Translations under genes and position numbers: made by a program | Assembly: GCF_002165625.1 (NCBI RefSeq) | Contig: NZ_NGNS01000001.1 | Coordinates: 62,001-126,000, forward strand | Length of the DNA: 64,000 bases | From: Neiella marina | Lineage (GTDB): Bacteria; Pseudomonadota; Gammaproteobacteria; Enterobacterales; Neiellaceae | Direction: 5' to 3' | The notes under the pieces: generated by a model | What the model was told of the DNA's origin: nothing | Seen by the model: the letters and a program-made list of their open reading frames with translations, nothing else | The model's database searches: none | Shown here: positions 18,531 through 28,232 of the stretch, in pieces | Layout of the letters: every line of letters starts with the position of its first letter | Numbering within the stretch: the first letter of the stretch is position 1

Positions 18531-19499
18531 GTGCAGATCGGTGATTTCAAATTAGCGCATCCAGTGATCTGCGCGCCGATGGCTGGTGTCACCGACAGGC
18601 CTTTCCGGCAAATGGCGAGAAAGTGGGGAGCAAGTTTAGCAGTATCGGAAATGCTCTCCGCCAACCCCAAAGTTTGGGACACCGACAAATCGCAGCAACG
18701 CATGGACCACAGTGGCGAAAGTGGCATCAGAGCGGTACAAATTGCTGGCTCTGAGCCTGAGTTGATGGCTAGCGCGGCTCGTCACAATGTCAATAACGGC
18801 GCTCAGCTAGTCGACATCAATCTCGGCTGCCCAGCCAAGAAAGTGAATAAGAAACTCGCTGGCTCTGCCTTGATGAAAGAGCCAGAACTAGTAGAGCAAA
18901 TCGCCGCTGCTGTTGTCGCAGCTGTAGATGTCCCGGTGACACTGAAGATGCGTACCGGTTGGGATCACGACAACAAAAATGCGGTCGACATTGCAAAGCG
19001 TGTCGCTCGTGTAGGTATTCAGGCCCTTACCGTTCATGGTCGAACTCGCGCTTGTGGCTATCGTGGCCAAGCGGAATACGACACCATTAGAGCAGTTAAG
19101 CAAGCCGTTGATGTTCCGGTGATCGCCAATGGCGACATCGATTCACCGCAAAAAGCCAAGCAGGTGATGGCTTACACTGCAGCTGACGGTGTAATGATTG
19201 GCAGAGGCGCTCAAGGGCGCCCCTGGTTGTTTCAGCAGGTTGCTCATTACTTGGCAACCGGTGAAGAGCTTGCAGCGCCTCCGTTAATGGAGCAGCTGCA
19301 AGTTTTGCAAGACCACGTGCATGCACTGCATGAATTTTACGGCCCGATTAAGGGTATGCGAATCGCGCGAAAGCACGTGGGATGGTTCGTTGAACCATAT
19401 GATCAGCAACGACAGTTTCGGGCCGCCTTCAATCAGGTCGAAGGCGAAACGGAGCAATTGGATATGCTGATTAAGTTTTATCAATCGATTTATCAATAA
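18531..19499 (+). CDS. dusB: tRNA-dihydrouridine synthase B
   Basis: FMN/NADPH enzyme that reduces uridine to dihydrouridine in tRNA D-loops. The 322-residue product shows PVICAPMAGVTDRPFRQMAR at the N-terminus, the catalytic Cys100 in INLGCPAKKVNKKLAGSALM, TLKMRTGWDHDN, LTVHGRTRACGYRGQAEYD and VIANGDIDSPQKA. The start codon is GTG; no ATG fits better. It lies 28 nt upstream of fis; the dusB-fis operon is conserved across gammaproteobacteria and the dusB 5' end promotes fis translation in E. coli. Confidence 0.96.
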   Translation: MQIGDFKLAHPVICAPMAGVTDRPFRQMARKWGASLAVSEMLSANPKVWDTDKSQQRMDHSGESGIRAVQIAGSEPELMASAARHNVNNGAQLVDINLGCPAKKVNKKLAGSALMKEPELVEQIAAAVVAAVDVPVTLKMRTGWDHDNKNAVDIAKRVARVGIQALTVHGRTRACGYRGQAEYDTIRAVKQAVDVPVIANGDIDSPQKAKQVMAYTAADGVMIGRGAQGRPWLFQQVAHYLATGEELAAPPLMEQLQVLQDHVHALHEFYGPIKGMRIARKHVGWFVEPYDQQRQFRAAFNQVEGETEQLDMLIKFYQSIYQ

Positions 19500-19527
19500 A
19501 GCCGCTGTAACAAAGAGCTTATAACTT

Positions 19528-19818
19528 ATGTTCGAAAACAACTTTAAAACTGAGACAGTCTCTACTGAAACTCCTTCTACACCAGTATCTCAACCAACTC
19601 TGCGCGAGTCGGTCAAGCAATCGGTTAGCAACTACCTTGCAACCCTCAACGGTCAGGATATCAATGACTTGTATGAGTTAGTTCTGTCAGAAGTTGAAGC
19701 TCCATTGCTTGAAGAGATCATGACTCACACTCGTGGTAATCAAACTCGTGCGTCCATCATGTTGGGACTGAACCGCGGCACCTTGCGCAAAAAATTGAAA
19801 AAATATGGCATGAACTAA
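19528..19818 (+). CDS. fis: Nucleoid-associated regulator Fis
   Basis: A 96-residue homodimeric DNA-bending protein that activates rRNA promoters and organises the nucleoid in growing cells. The N-terminal beta-hairpin arm is followed by the helical core ([20 protein letters not shown], then [20 protein letters not shown]) and the helix-turn-helix [20 protein letters not shown], ending in KKLKKYGMN as in E. coli. Identity with the E. coli C-terminal half is very high. A 20-nt perfect palindrome (19853-19872) follows but has no T-run. Confidence 0.98.
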   Translation: MFENNFKTETVSTETPSTPVSQPTLRESVKQSVSNYLATLNGQDINDLYELVLSEVEAPLLEEIMTHTRGNQTRASIMLGLNRGTLRKKLKKYGMN

Positions 19819-19852
19819 TCATTGCCTTCGGCAATAATTATCATGACTTTTT

Positions 19853-19872
19853 GGCTGGCTCTAGAGCCAGCC
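19853..19872. repeat. 20-nt perfect palindrome between fis and purH
   Basis: GGCTGGCTCT reads inverted as AGAGCCAGCC with no loop (19853-19872). It sits 34 nt after fis and 49 nt before purH. No T-run follows to the right, so it is not a strong intrinsic terminator; it could be a regulator site for purH or an mRNA-stabilising hairpin. Confidence 0.5.
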
Positions 19873-19921
19873 TCCTCCCCGCTAAACTAGCATTCAAGTT
19901 CACAGTAGATAGGTACAACTC

Positions 19922-21514
19922 ATGGAAGCTCCACGACCGATTAGGCGTGCTCTGCTCAGTGTTTCTGACAAAACTGGTATTGTTGAATTTGCCCGAGCAC
20001 TCGCTGCTCGCGGTGTCGAATTACTCTCAACCGGCGGCACTGCTCGTCTGTTGGCTGATGAAGGTCTGACTGTTACTGAAGTATCAGATTACACAGGTCA
20101 TCCAGAAATCATGGACGGCCGGGTAAAGACTCTTCATCCGAAAGTTCATGGCGGCATTCTTGGCCGTCGCGGTACTGACGAAAATGTCATGGCCGAAAAC
20201 AATATCCAACCGATTGATATGGTCGTGGTCAACCTGTACCCATTTGCTCAAACGGTGGCAAAGCCAGATTGTTCGTTGGAAGATGCGGTCGAAAACATCG
20301 ACATCGGTGGTCCAACAATGGTTCGCGCAGCAGCAAAAAACCATAAAGATGTCGCTATCGTCGTCAACGCGACGGACTACGAACGAATTATTACCGAACT
20401 GGATGCCAACGATGGCTCTTTGGTTCATGCTACCCGTTTTGATTTGGCCATTGCCGCGTTTGAGCACACAGCAGCCTATGACGGCATGATCGCCAACTAT
20501 TTTGGCACCATGGTGCCAAGCCATGCTGACAACAAAGAAGGTGACGAAGAATCTAAATTCCCTCGCACTTTCAATAGCCAGTTCATCAAAAAACAAGACA
20601 TGCGCTACGGCGAAAACAGCCATCAAGCGGCTGCGTTTTATGTTGAAGCAGATATTGATGAAGCGTCTGTTGCCACGGCAACTCAGTTGCAAGGCAAGGC
20701 GTTGTCATACAACAATATCGCTGATACCGATGCAGCCCTCGAGTGCGTTAAAGAATTTACTCAACCTGCTTGTGTCATCGTCAAACACGCCAACCCATGT
20801 GGTGTTGCCACCGACGACAGCATTTTGGCAGCGTATGACAGTGCTTTTAAAACTGATCCAACATCAGCTTTTGGCGGTATTATCGCCTTTAACCGCGAGC
20901 TGGACGCCGAAACTGCTGAGGCCATTGTCTCTCGTCAGTTTGTTGAGGTGATCATCGCTCCTGTGGTGAGTGAAGCGGCAGCCCAAATCGTAGCAGCTAA
21001 ACCAAACGTACGTTTGCTTGAGTGTGGTCAATGGAATAGCCAAACCAAGGGCTACGATTTGAAGCGAGTCAATGGTGGCCTACTGGTCCAAGACCGCGAC
21101 CAAGGCATGGTTAGCCAAGAGCAACTAACAGTTGTTAGTAAGCGCCAACCAACTGAACAAGAAATGAAAGATCTTATGTTCTGTTGGAAAGTAGCCAAAT
21201 TCGTTAAATCGAACGCCATTGTTTATGCCAAAAGCGAAACCACCATCGGCGTAGGTGCAGGCCAAATGAGCCGCGTTTATAGTGCGAAGATTGCTGGCAT
21301 TAAAGCGGCTGATGAGAGCCTTGAAGTTGCAGGCTCAGTGATGGCATCTGATGCTTTCTTCCCATTCCGCGATGGCATTGATGCGGCGGCTGCCGCAGGC
21401 ATTACCGCAGTCATTCAGCCTGGCGGTTCGATTCGCGATGATGAAGTCATTGCCGCAGCAGATGAAGCGGGCATGGCCATGGTCTTCACCGGCATGCGTC
21501 ACTTCCGTCACTAA
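19922..21514 (+). CDS. purH: Bifunctional AICAR transformylase / IMP cyclohydrolase
   Basis: Catalyses the last two steps of IMP synthesis. The 530-residue product has the N-terminal IMP cyclohydrolase (MGS-like) domain with [20 protein letters not shown] and [15 protein letters not shown], and the C-terminal transformylase domain with [13 protein letters not shown], the Lys-His of the active site ([10 protein letters not shown]), [14 protein letters not shown], and [19 protein letters not shown]. Length matches E. coli PurH (529). It is followed 110 nt later by purD; a hairpin without T-run lies between. Confidence 0.98.
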   Translation: MEAPRPIRRALLSVSDKTGIVEFARALAARGVELLSTGGTARLLADEGLTVTEVSDYTGHPEIMDGRVKTLHPKVHGGILGRRGTDENVMAENNIQPIDMVVVNLYPFAQTVAKPDCSLEDAVENIDIGGPTMVRAAAKNHKDVAIVVNATDYERIITELDANDGSLVHATRFDLAIAAFEHTAAYDGMIANYFGTMVPSHADNKEGDEESKFPRTFNSQFIKKQDMRYGENSHQAAAFYVEADIDEASVATATQLQGKALSYNNIADTDAALECVKEFTQPACVIVKHANPCGVATDDSILAAYDSAFKTDPTSAFGGIIAFNRELDAETAEAIVSRQFVEVIIAPVVSEAAAQIVAAKPNVRLLECGQWNSQTKGYDLKRVNGGLLVQDRDQGMVSQEQLTVVSKRQPTEQEMKDLMFCWKVAKFVKSNAIVYAKSETTIGVGAGQMSRVYSAKIAGIKAADESLEVAGSVMASDAFFPFRDGIDAAAAAGITAVIQPGGSIRDDEVIAAADEAGMAMVFTGMRHFRH

Positions 21515-21532
21515 GTACCCTCAAGGGCAGCC

Positions 21533-21555
21533 TTTGGCTGCCCTTGCTCGTTGCA
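21533..21555 (+). terminator. Hairpin between purH and purD (weak terminator or processing site)
   Basis: Perfect 10-bp stem AAGGGCAGCC / GGCTGCCCTT with a 3-nt loop (21533-21542, 21546-21555). The following sequence (GCTCGTTG) is not T-rich, so read-through into purD is likely; it may tune the ratio of the two messages. Confidence 0.6.
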
Positions 21556-21624
21556 GAGCAACCCAACTGAATATTCTGCTCAGTATCAAGCTGAGCAAAA
21601 ATTAAAGCGAAAAAGGATTCAAAC

Positions 21625-22917
21625 ATGAATGTTCTGGTAATTGGCGGCGGCGGCCGCGAACATGCCCTGGCTTGGAAAGCTGCTCACTCTTCACAAGTCG
21701 ACACCGTTTATGTTGCTCCCGGAAATGCCGGTACAGAGCTGGAAGCCAAGCTGGAAAATATTGCTATTGACGGCTGTGATATCCCTGCTTTGGTCGAGTT
21801 TGCTAAAGCCAACCAAGTAGGGCTAACGATTGTTGGTCCTGAGGCTCCTCTGGTCATTGGTGTCGTTGATGCATTTCAAGCCGCTGGGCTTGCCATCTTC
21901 GGGCCAACCGAAGCGGCTGCGCAGCTCGAAGGCTCAAAAGCCTTTACCAAAGACTTTTTAGCCCGCCACGACATCCCAACGGCAGACTACGGCAACTTCA
22001 CCGATACCGATGAAGCGCTGGCTTATGTGCGCAAAGTAGGTGCACCGATTGTCATCAAGGCCGATGGCCTAGCGGCAGGCAAAGGCGTGATTGTTGCGAT
22101 GGACTTGGCTACTGCCGAGGAAGCCATTAAAGATATGCTGTCTGGCAATGCCTTTGGTGAAGCCGGTAGCCGCGTGGTAATCGAAGAGTTTCTTGACGGC
22201 GAAGAAGCGTCTTTCATTGTCATGGTCGACGGCAAAAATGTTCTACCGATGGCGACGTCTCAGGACCATAAACGCGCAGGTGATGGCGATACAGGTCTTA
22301 ACACCGGTGGCATGGGCGCTTACTCGCCAGCACCAGTCGTAACGCAAGAAATCCATGACCGCATCATGGCTGAAGTCATTATGCCGACGGTTGAAGGAAT
22401 GGCATCGGAAGGACACCCATACACAGGTTTCCTATACGCCGGCTTAATGATCATGGCTGACGGCACACCTAAGGTCATTGAATACAACTGCCGCTTTGGC
22501 GATCCAGAAACTCAACCAATCATGATGCGGATGCAATCCGATTTAGTTGAGCTTTGCTTGGCCGCCATTGACGGTCAACTTGATAGCAAAACCGCCGAAT
22601 ACGATCCTCGCGCAGCAGTAGGTTTAGTGTTAGCGGCCGACGGTTATCCGGGCAGCTACCCCAAAGGTGATGTCATTGCCGCATTGCCCGAGCCAGCGCA
22701 AGATGATGCCAAGGTGTTTCACGCCGGTACCGCTATGAGTGAAGGCCAAGTGGTCACCTCCGGTGGCCGCGTGCTTTGCGCAACAGCTCTCGGTGCCAAT
22801 GTTACCGAAGCTCAAGCCAAGGCTTACGAATTGCTGCACCAAGTGAAGTGGCCAACAGCTTACTTCCGCAACGACATTGGCTATCGCGCGATTGCCCGCG
22901 AACAAGCCGATAACTAG
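21625..22917 (+). CDS. purD: Phosphoribosylamine-glycine ligase
   Basis: Second step of purine synthesis: joins glycine to phosphoribosylamine using ATP. The 430-residue protein has the N-domain start MNVLVIGGGGREHALAWKAA, the ATP-grasp region (IVIKADGLAAGKGVIVAMD), GSRVVIEEFLDGEEASFIVM, HKRAGDGDTGLNTGGMGAYS and the metal site EYNCRFGDPETQPIMMRM. All are standard. The purH-purD order is conserved; a strong terminator follows. Confidence 0.98.
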   Translation: MNVLVIGGGGREHALAWKAAHSSQVDTVYVAPGNAGTELEAKLENIAIDGCDIPALVEFAKANQVGLTIVGPEAPLVIGVVDAFQAAGLAIFGPTEAAAQLEGSKAFTKDFLARHDIPTADYGNFTDTDEALAYVRKVGAPIVIKADGLAAGKGVIVAMDLATAEEAIKDMLSGNAFGEAGSRVVIEEFLDGEEASFIVMVDGKNVLPMATSQDHKRAGDGDTGLNTGGMGAYSPAPVVTQEIHDRIMAEVIMPTVEGMASEGHPYTGFLYAGLMIMADGTPKVIEYNCRFGDPETQPIMMRMQSDLVELCLAAIDGQLDSKTAEYDPRAAVGLVLAADGYPGSYPKGDVIAALPEPAQDDAKVFHAGTAMSEGQVVTSGGRVLCATALGANVTEAQAKAYELLHQVKWPTAYFRNDIGYRAIAREQADN

Positions 22918-22936
22918 CGATTAAAAGTAGCCAAAA

Positions 22937-22967
22937 TAAAAGCCCGTCCTAGCAGACGGGCTTTTTT
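22937..22967 (+). terminator. Intrinsic terminator after purD
   Basis: Perfect 8-bp stem AGCCCGTC / GACGGGCT (22941-22948, 22955-22962) with a 6-nt loop and T-run. A-rich DNA on the left makes it potentially active on both strands. Confidence 0.93.
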
Positions 22968-23052
22968 ATGATATGTTGAAACTAGTCGGTCAATCGCTTG
23001 TTCAGTGTTGAGTACCGCTGTTTTATCAACATCAACTAGGGAATGGTTGCGC

Positions 23053-24990
23053 GTGATCCCACTTAATTCGCTGATTACTAGTCACTTTAGGAAGCTGTTT
23101 TTAATTCCAGTGCTCACTCTGGAGCTTGCACTGCTGGCGATGTACTTCATCGTTAATCAGCTCATCACGGACGAATCCCGCCAAGATCTGCTGTTTGAGC
23201 GCTCGCAAAATGTCTACGAACACCTCGCCATGCGGGCTCAAGATCTCAACCACCGCTTCAATGAAGTCAGGCTGATGTTGGAGCTGATTCAAGCGGAGCA
23301 ACAGCGAAGCTTTGCTAGCCCTGCCAGTCAAAATTACTTTCCCAATGGTGCCGCTGAATTTGTCTTGGAAGATAATGGCGTGTGGCGCAAGCGTGTCGAC
23401 AATGGCGGCGCCAGTGTCTTTGTATCGAGACAATTTGCCAGCAACTCAGAAACTCAGCGCAAAGCAATGTCGACGGAAAATTTTGACCCGTTATTTATTG
23501 CTGCCGTAGACCAAATTGAGTTAGTCGACGCGGCGTACTTTAACAGTTTCGACAACATTAACCGCTATTATCCGTTTATTGAGGATGTCCATCTGCAGTT
23601 CCCTGCGGACATGCATATCCCTAATTACAATTTTTATTATTTGGCCGATTATCAACACAACCCTGAGCGTCAAATGGTCTGGACACCGGCTTATCTAGAT
23701 CCCGCGGGGCAGGGCTGGATGGTATCGGCAATTGCACCTATCTATCATCAAGACCGCCTTGAAGGTGTCAGTGGCCTCGACATTACGCTTGACTCCATGA
23801 TCAGTGAAATTGAGCAATTGGTACTGCCCTTTGCTGGCGAATCATTTTTGGTGGACGAAGGCGGCCGCATTATTGCCATGTCATCCGGCATTCAACAATT
23901 GCTCAACTTGCGTGAGCTGACTCACCATGACTACGATAAAGTGGTGACTCAAACCCACGAAAAGCCAGATGAGTACTTAATTCAGCAGCTGCCCTATTCG
24001 GCATTTCGGCAAAGTATCAGCGGTATGTTCGAGCACAATGAACACACCCGTTATGTTGAACACAACGACGAAATATTTCTCATCGCAAGCCAACAGATCA
24101 CCGAAACCAACTGGCGCTTATATAGCATTACCAACGCCGACCAAGTGGTGTTGCGCATCAACGAGCTGGATCAACTTGCAATTGAATTGGGAATCATAGC
24201 CATTGGCTTGATGATCCTTTTCTACCTGCTGTTTTATATCTTGGTGAAATATCAGTCTGGCAAGTTATCTCAGCGTATCTCGGCGCCAATTCAAGAGCTG
24301 CAACAAAGCAGTCGTCAAGCCAGTAAAGGCAACCCATTCATCGCTCCCAATGAATCTGGTATCGACGAACTAGACGAACTTGGAAATAGTATTGGTTCAA
24401 TGGTCGAGATTCTAAACGAGCAGGCCCGTAACCTGATCCGCGGCCAGCAAAAGTTATCGTCGGAACAAAGCCACCGGGCTCGCCTTGAGCAACAGGTAAG
24501 CACCGATGAACTGACCCATTTACTCAATCGACGCGGCCTCCTAAGCCAAGGCGAAAAAGCGCTGCAATATGCCAAAGAGCAGCAGCAACCGCTTTCCGTT
24601 ATTCAATTTGAAATAGGCCAGTACCCGCAGCTGATCGAGCGCCATGGCATCAGCAAAGCCGAACAATTGATTCTGCAGTGCGCCAATTGTTGTCAGGCGT
24701 TAATGCCTGAGAATGCAATTCTCGCTTACCCAGCAACGGCACAGTTCATATTACTGATGCCAAATGCCGATATCGAACATGCAATCAACCATGCTCGCCG
24801 GCTCCGCAGCGAGCTATATTTGAGTATTGAGATTGATGGCAGCAGTGCATCGGTGCTCACTCATTTCGCGGTCACCGCCGCCAGTTTGGAAAGCCACGAA
24901 AGCCTGCTATCGATTCTGGCCAAAGCGCAACAATTGCTTGAGCAAAGCCGCCACCGGCCACAAACATCAATACAGACCGAACGCCATTAA
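23053..24990 (+). CDS. Membrane sensor with Cache domain and degenerate GGDEF
   Basis: About 645 residues: one membrane helix near the N-terminus (LFLIPVLTLELALLAMYFIV), a large periplasmic dCache-type sensor including MVWTPAYLDPAGQGWMVSAI and GVSGLDITLDSM, a second helix (ELGIIAIGLMILFYLLFYIL), a HAMP-like segment, and a C-terminal GGDEF-fold domain beginning STDELTHLLNRRGLL. The GGDEF motif itself is absent: the corresponding loop reads AYPATAQFILLMPNAD. Diguanylate cyclase activity is therefore unlikely; it may be a binding or scaffold domain. The start is unclear. AGGGA (23038-23042) favours GTG 23053 or TTG 23047; GTG 23005 has no ribosome-binding site. The 3' end overlaps the convergent symporter gene by 4 nt. 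Confidence 0.82.
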   Translation: MIPLNSLITSHFRKLFLIPVLTLELALLAMYFIVNQLITDESRQDLLFERSQNVYEHLAMRAQDLNHRFNEVRLMLELIQAEQQRSFASPASQNYFPNGAAEFVLEDNGVWRKRVDNGGASVFVSRQFASNSETQRKAMSTENFDPLFIAAVDQIELVDAAYFNSFDNINRYYPFIEDVHLQFPADMHIPNYNFYYLADYQHNPERQMVWTPAYLDPAGQGWMVSAIAPIYHQDRLEGVSGLDITLDSMISEIEQLVLPFAGESFLVDEGGRIIAMSSGIQQLLNLRELTHHDYDKVVTQTHEKPDEYLIQQLPYSAFRQSISGMFEHNEHTRYVEHNDEIFLIASQQITETNWRLYSITNADQVVLRINELDQLAIELGIIAIGLMILFYLLFYILVKYQSGKLSQRISAPIQELQQSSRQASKGNPFIAPNESGIDELDELGNSIGSMVEILNEQARNLIRGQQKLSSEQSHRARLEQQVSTDELTHLLNRRGLLSQGEKALQYAKEQQQPLSVIQFEIGQYPQLIERHGISKAEQLILQCANCCQALMPENAILAYPATAQFILLMPNADIEHAINHARRLRSELYLSIEIDGSSASVLTHFAVTAASLESHESLLSILAKAQQLLEQSRHRPQTSIQTERH

Positions 24991-27173
24991 TCCTGTTTCT
25001 GGATAGCGGCGGGGTCATCATCCCAGTGCAGCACGTCTCGCCAAATCGACCAGCGAGGCGTGTCCGGCTCGGCACCTTCTCCAAGGATCCAAAAACGATA
25101 TTCTTGGTCAAAGTAACCATTCACTTTTTGGATTTGCACCCAACTAGTTAAGTATTGATGGAGATCTTCGTTTTGTCTGGCGACGGCAAAACCAACAGGG
25201 TACTGGCGCGGGTCGGTTTTCGACACCACCACGTTGTAGCTAGGGAAAAACAGGGTCCACGCGTAACCCTCTTCAGCACTAATGACCAACCCGTCGGCTT
25301 CGCTCTTGCCAGTGAAGAAGTCGCGTTCGTGTTCAATTTCAACGAAATTGACATGGGGAAACTCATCCCGCAGACGCCGAACCAAACGCTTATGCTGAGC
25401 GACAGCCAGTGTCACTTGCCGAACTCTGGCTTCTTTTGCCAGCCGATCATAGGCATGACGATCATGATCCTTGACCACCAGAGCTAAATTCAACGTTAAG
25501 ATCGGCGGACTAAAACGCATCTGCTCAATTGTTTCAGCATCCATTTCAATCCCCGATACGGCGATATCAAAGAACCCTTGCGCCAGAGGTACTTTCAGGC
25601 GATCGCCGTGATAAGGAATAAACTCTACTTCGACGCCCAGATCGTAGGCTAATTGACGGGCAATATTGATATCAATGCCAACCAATTCACCACTGCGATT
25701 AAAGTAAGAAAACGGTACTTTGCCCGGCAAATAACCAATACGAAGAACGCCACGGCGCTTGATCTGCTCGACGTTAGTCAGCGAGTACTGACCGCCTTCA
25801 TAGCTCTTCGGCAAATCGGCATAAACTTGCTCAGGAACACGCCCAACACGCTTCATCTCAATCAACGGATTGGTGACCTGATCAACATTCAACAACCAGG
25901 TAGAGACGCCTCTCATCGATAAAATAAACACCCCGGCACCTATCACTGCAATGATGGCAAAGCGCAAGGCTCCTCCCCCCAAAGGCTTCCATTGCCGCTG
26001 AATCAGGCACAGCGACAACAGCACGAATGCGACTAAATGCATCACCGCAACAATCGACATCATTCGCGACGTCACCACAGTACCAACCAAAAACAACTGA
26101 TACATGTCAGCCGGGAGCAACATCAAATCCAATAAGAATGGCACTGCCACATTGACCGCACCAAACAAACTCAGCAATCCAGTAACGCCCAATTGCGGCA
26201 TATCCAAGGCATTAATCGGTGAGCCAACAAACCAACCGGAGAACACCACAAACAAAATCACCATCAACTTTCCGGCATTCGGGAAGCTGAAGGCAATCGG
26301 AATCAGTACATCGACCATTTGATCGGTCTGCTGATTCTCCAGCTGATGCTTCTTGTAGAGCTCTTTACAGCCTTGCTCAATCACCGGCAAAACAATCAAT
26401 ACATTGGCCGTAACAAACGCGGTGACCAGCGCATCGCGACTGACTTGCTCAACTTCACGCCAGGTAAATGGGGTCAAGCAGGCAATGAGTGCGGGTAAGA
26501 TGATGTACGCCAACAACAAGCCAACGGCAATGAAGCTAAGGAGAAACACTTGAAGGTTGTTGAGCTCGGTCACCGTCATGGTGCCAGCAGCCGATGCGGT
26601 GATAGCAAAAATGCCGACCGGCATCGTCTTTAATGCGTAGCTAGTGACGATATTCAGGCCCTTACCAGTCACTTTAAACAGGTTCAATACGTCTGCTTTA
26701 TCTTCGGTACGGATAAAGGCCACTCCGAGCGCAATGGCGAACACTACCACTGCCGGAATCGAACCGTCAGCAAGTGACTTGAAAGGGTTGGCAGGAATAT
26801 AAATATTGAGTAAGTCAGGCGGCGGAGAAGAGGTAATGACTGAGGTCGAGAAAAATGATGCTTTGGCGATTGCCGGAAATGCCATTGACATCGCAAATAT
26901 GGTTAACAACGCCATGGCCCACAACAGCAGCAACACGATGCCCGCTTTATTGGCCAGCAGTTTGGCATGTTCTTTGGTCAACGAACCAAAGCCGCCGATC
27001 AACGAGACCAGAATGTAGGGGATAATAGTCATCTGCATCAGCATGATGACGGCTTCCCCGATGACGTTCATCCAACCAACTTTTTCGCCAAAAAATAGGC
27101 CAACGATAAGACCGGTCACCAGACCAATGAGGATCCACTGAGACGACGATAGATTAAATATTCGAGAACGCAT
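24987..27173 (-). CDS. Dicarboxylate/cation symporter fused to a periplasmic solute-binding domain
   Basis: A 728-residue fusion. Residues 1-395 form a membrane domain of the DAACS (glutamate/dicarboxylate:cation symporter, SDF) fold: MNVIGEAVIMLMQMTIIPYI, ADGSIPAVVVFAIALGVAFI and GIFAITASAAGTM resemble the family. A further helix (404-421) leads to a periplasmic domain of the SBP_bac_3 type (residues 470-695) with RGVLRIGYLPGKVPFSYFN, LVGIDINIARQLAYDLGVEV, and FFDIAVSGIEMDAETIEQM. The canonical NMDGT substrate motif of DAACS is not present; its place appears to be taken by SFPNAGKLMV. So the carrier is divergent, and the tethered binding domain probably presents an amino acid or dicarboxylate. 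Similar fusions have been annotated in other marine bacteria as I recall, but a function is not established. Confidence 0.85.
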   Translation of the reverse strand: MRSRIFNLSSSQWILIGLVTGLIVGLFFGEKVGWMNVIGEAVIMLMQMTIIPYILVSLIGGFGSLTKEHAKLLANKAGIVLLLLWAMALLTIFAMSMAFPAIAKASFFSTSVITSSPPPDLLNIYIPANPFKSLADGSIPAVVVFAIALGVAFIRTEDKADVLNLFKVTGKGLNIVTSYALKTMPVGIFAITASAAGTMTVTELNNLQVFLLSFIAVGLLLAYIILPALIACLTPFTWREVEQVSRDALVTAFVTANVLIVLPVIEQGCKELYKKHQLENQQTDQMVDVLIPIAFSFPNAGKLMVILFVVFSGWFVGSPINALDMPQLGVTGLLSLFGAVNVAVPFLLDLMLLPADMYQLFLVGTVVTSRMMSIVAVMHLVAFVLLSLCLIQRQWKPLGGGALRFAIIAVIGAGVFILSMRGVSTWLLNVDQVTNPLIEMKRVGRVPEQVYADLPKSYEGGQYSLTNVEQIKRRGVLRIGYLPGKVPFSYFNRSGELVGIDINIARQLAYDLGVEVEFIPYHGDRLKVPLAQGFFDIAVSGIEMDAETIEQMRFSPPILTLNLALVVKDHDRHAYDRLAKEARVRQVTLAVAQHKRLVRRLRDEFPHVNFVEIEHERDFFTGKSEADGLVISAEEGYAWTLFFPSYNVVVSKTDPRQYPVGFAVARQNEDLHQYLTSWVQIQKVNGYFDQEYRFWILGEGAEPDTPRWSIWRDVLHWDDDPAAIQKQD

Positions 27174-27411
27174 GCCAAACTAAACGATAAAAACAAACTG
27201 CCACTAATAATACAGCAATCAGGCACGCTATTTCCGTTGTCCGACGGTTTATTCACTGAATCGCGCGATAACTGGATTGATACATGTCAAACCAGCTTGG
27301 CTCTGCTAAGCTTTTGGGTTGCTCCGGGGCGGCACCACGTCTATCCTTTGTGCCACTTAAATTCAAACCCCAAAAAAGAACCCACAAGAATCCAATTCAG
27401 GAGATTTGCTT

Positions 27412-28167
27412 ATGCCACGCCCTTTAGTGATGGGTAACTGGAAACTCAACGGTACCAAAGAATCAGTAGAAGCATTGCTGAGCGGTATTCTTCCAGCCGC
27501 AGAGTCCGTCAAAGACAGTGCTGATGTTGCTGTTTGTGCACCAGACATTTTCATTGACCAAGTAGCCCGCAAGCTGACCGATACAGCGATCGCTTGGGGA
27601 GCGGAAAACAATGACGTTCACACCAGTGGTGCGTTTACCGGTGAAACTTCACCAACGATGTTGAAAGAGTTTGGCTGCACATACGTGTTGGTTGGCCACA
27701 GCGAGCGTCGCCAATACCACGGTGAAACTGACGCCAGCTGCGCGCAAAAGTATGCCTTGCTGCAAGAGCATGATCTAATCCCTGTATTGTGTATTGGTGA
27801 GACTTTGGAAGAGCGCGAGAGCGGTCGTACCAACGACGTCATCCGCACACAACTGACTCCTGTATTGGAAGATCTGGGTGTTGATACGCTGAAAAAAGCA
27901 GTGATCGCATACGAGCCAGTTTGGGCCATCGGTACCGGTAAGGCTGCAACTAAAGAAATGGCGCAGGAAGTTCACGCTTTCATTCGTCAGTTGATCGCTG
28001 AAAAATCTGCTGAAGTGGCAGCTGGCGTTCAAATCCTATACGGCGGTAGTGTTAAAGCAGCCAATGCTGAAGAGTTGTTTGCACAAGCCGACATTGACGG
28101 TGCATTGGTTGGTGGTGCAGCGCTAATCGTTGAAGAATTCAGCGCAATTATCAAAGCTGCAGGCTAA
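27412..28167 (+). CDS. tpiA: Triosephosphate isomerase
   Basis: Interconverts dihydroxyacetone phosphate and glyceraldehyde 3-phosphate. The 251-residue product starts MPRPLVMGNWKLNGTKESVE with the conserved Asn and Lys, has the electrophile His in VLVGHSERRQYHGE, the catalytic Glu in VIAYEPVWAIGTGKAAT, and the phosphate loop ILYGGSVKAANAEELF. I placed the start at ATG 27412 because GGAG lies about 9 nt upstream; a TTG two codons earlier is too close to it. A strong terminator follows. Confidence 0.98.
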   Translation: MPRPLVMGNWKLNGTKESVEALLSGILPAAESVKDSADVAVCAPDIFIDQVARKLTDTAIAWGAENNDVHTSGAFTGETSPTMLKEFGCTYVLVGHSERRQYHGETDASCAQKYALLQEHDLIPVLCIGETLEERESGRTNDVIRTQLTPVLEDLGVDTLKKAVIAYEPVWAIGTGKAATKEMAQEVHAFIRQLIAEKSAEVAAGVQILYGGSVKAANAEELFAQADIDGALVGGAALIVEEFSAIIKAAG

Positions 28168-28186
28168 TCACAGCACTGCCGCTAAT

Positions 28187-28217
28187 AAAAAAGCAGGCCA
28201 CTGGCCTGCTTTTTTTA
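28187..28217 (+). terminator. Intrinsic terminator after tpiA
   Basis: Perfect 9-bp stem AAGCAGGCC / GGCCTGCTT (28191-28199, 28203-28211) with a 3-nt loop, A-run on the left and T-run on the right. It can work on both strands, so it also serves the convergent small gene at 28233. Confidence 0.93.
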
Positions 28218-28232
28218 TCGCATTGTTTATCT

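Noticed and set aside
20084-20692. Open frame of 202 codons on the minus strand
   Set aside because: It lies entirely opposite purH, which is certain; composition reflects the antisense of purH codons.
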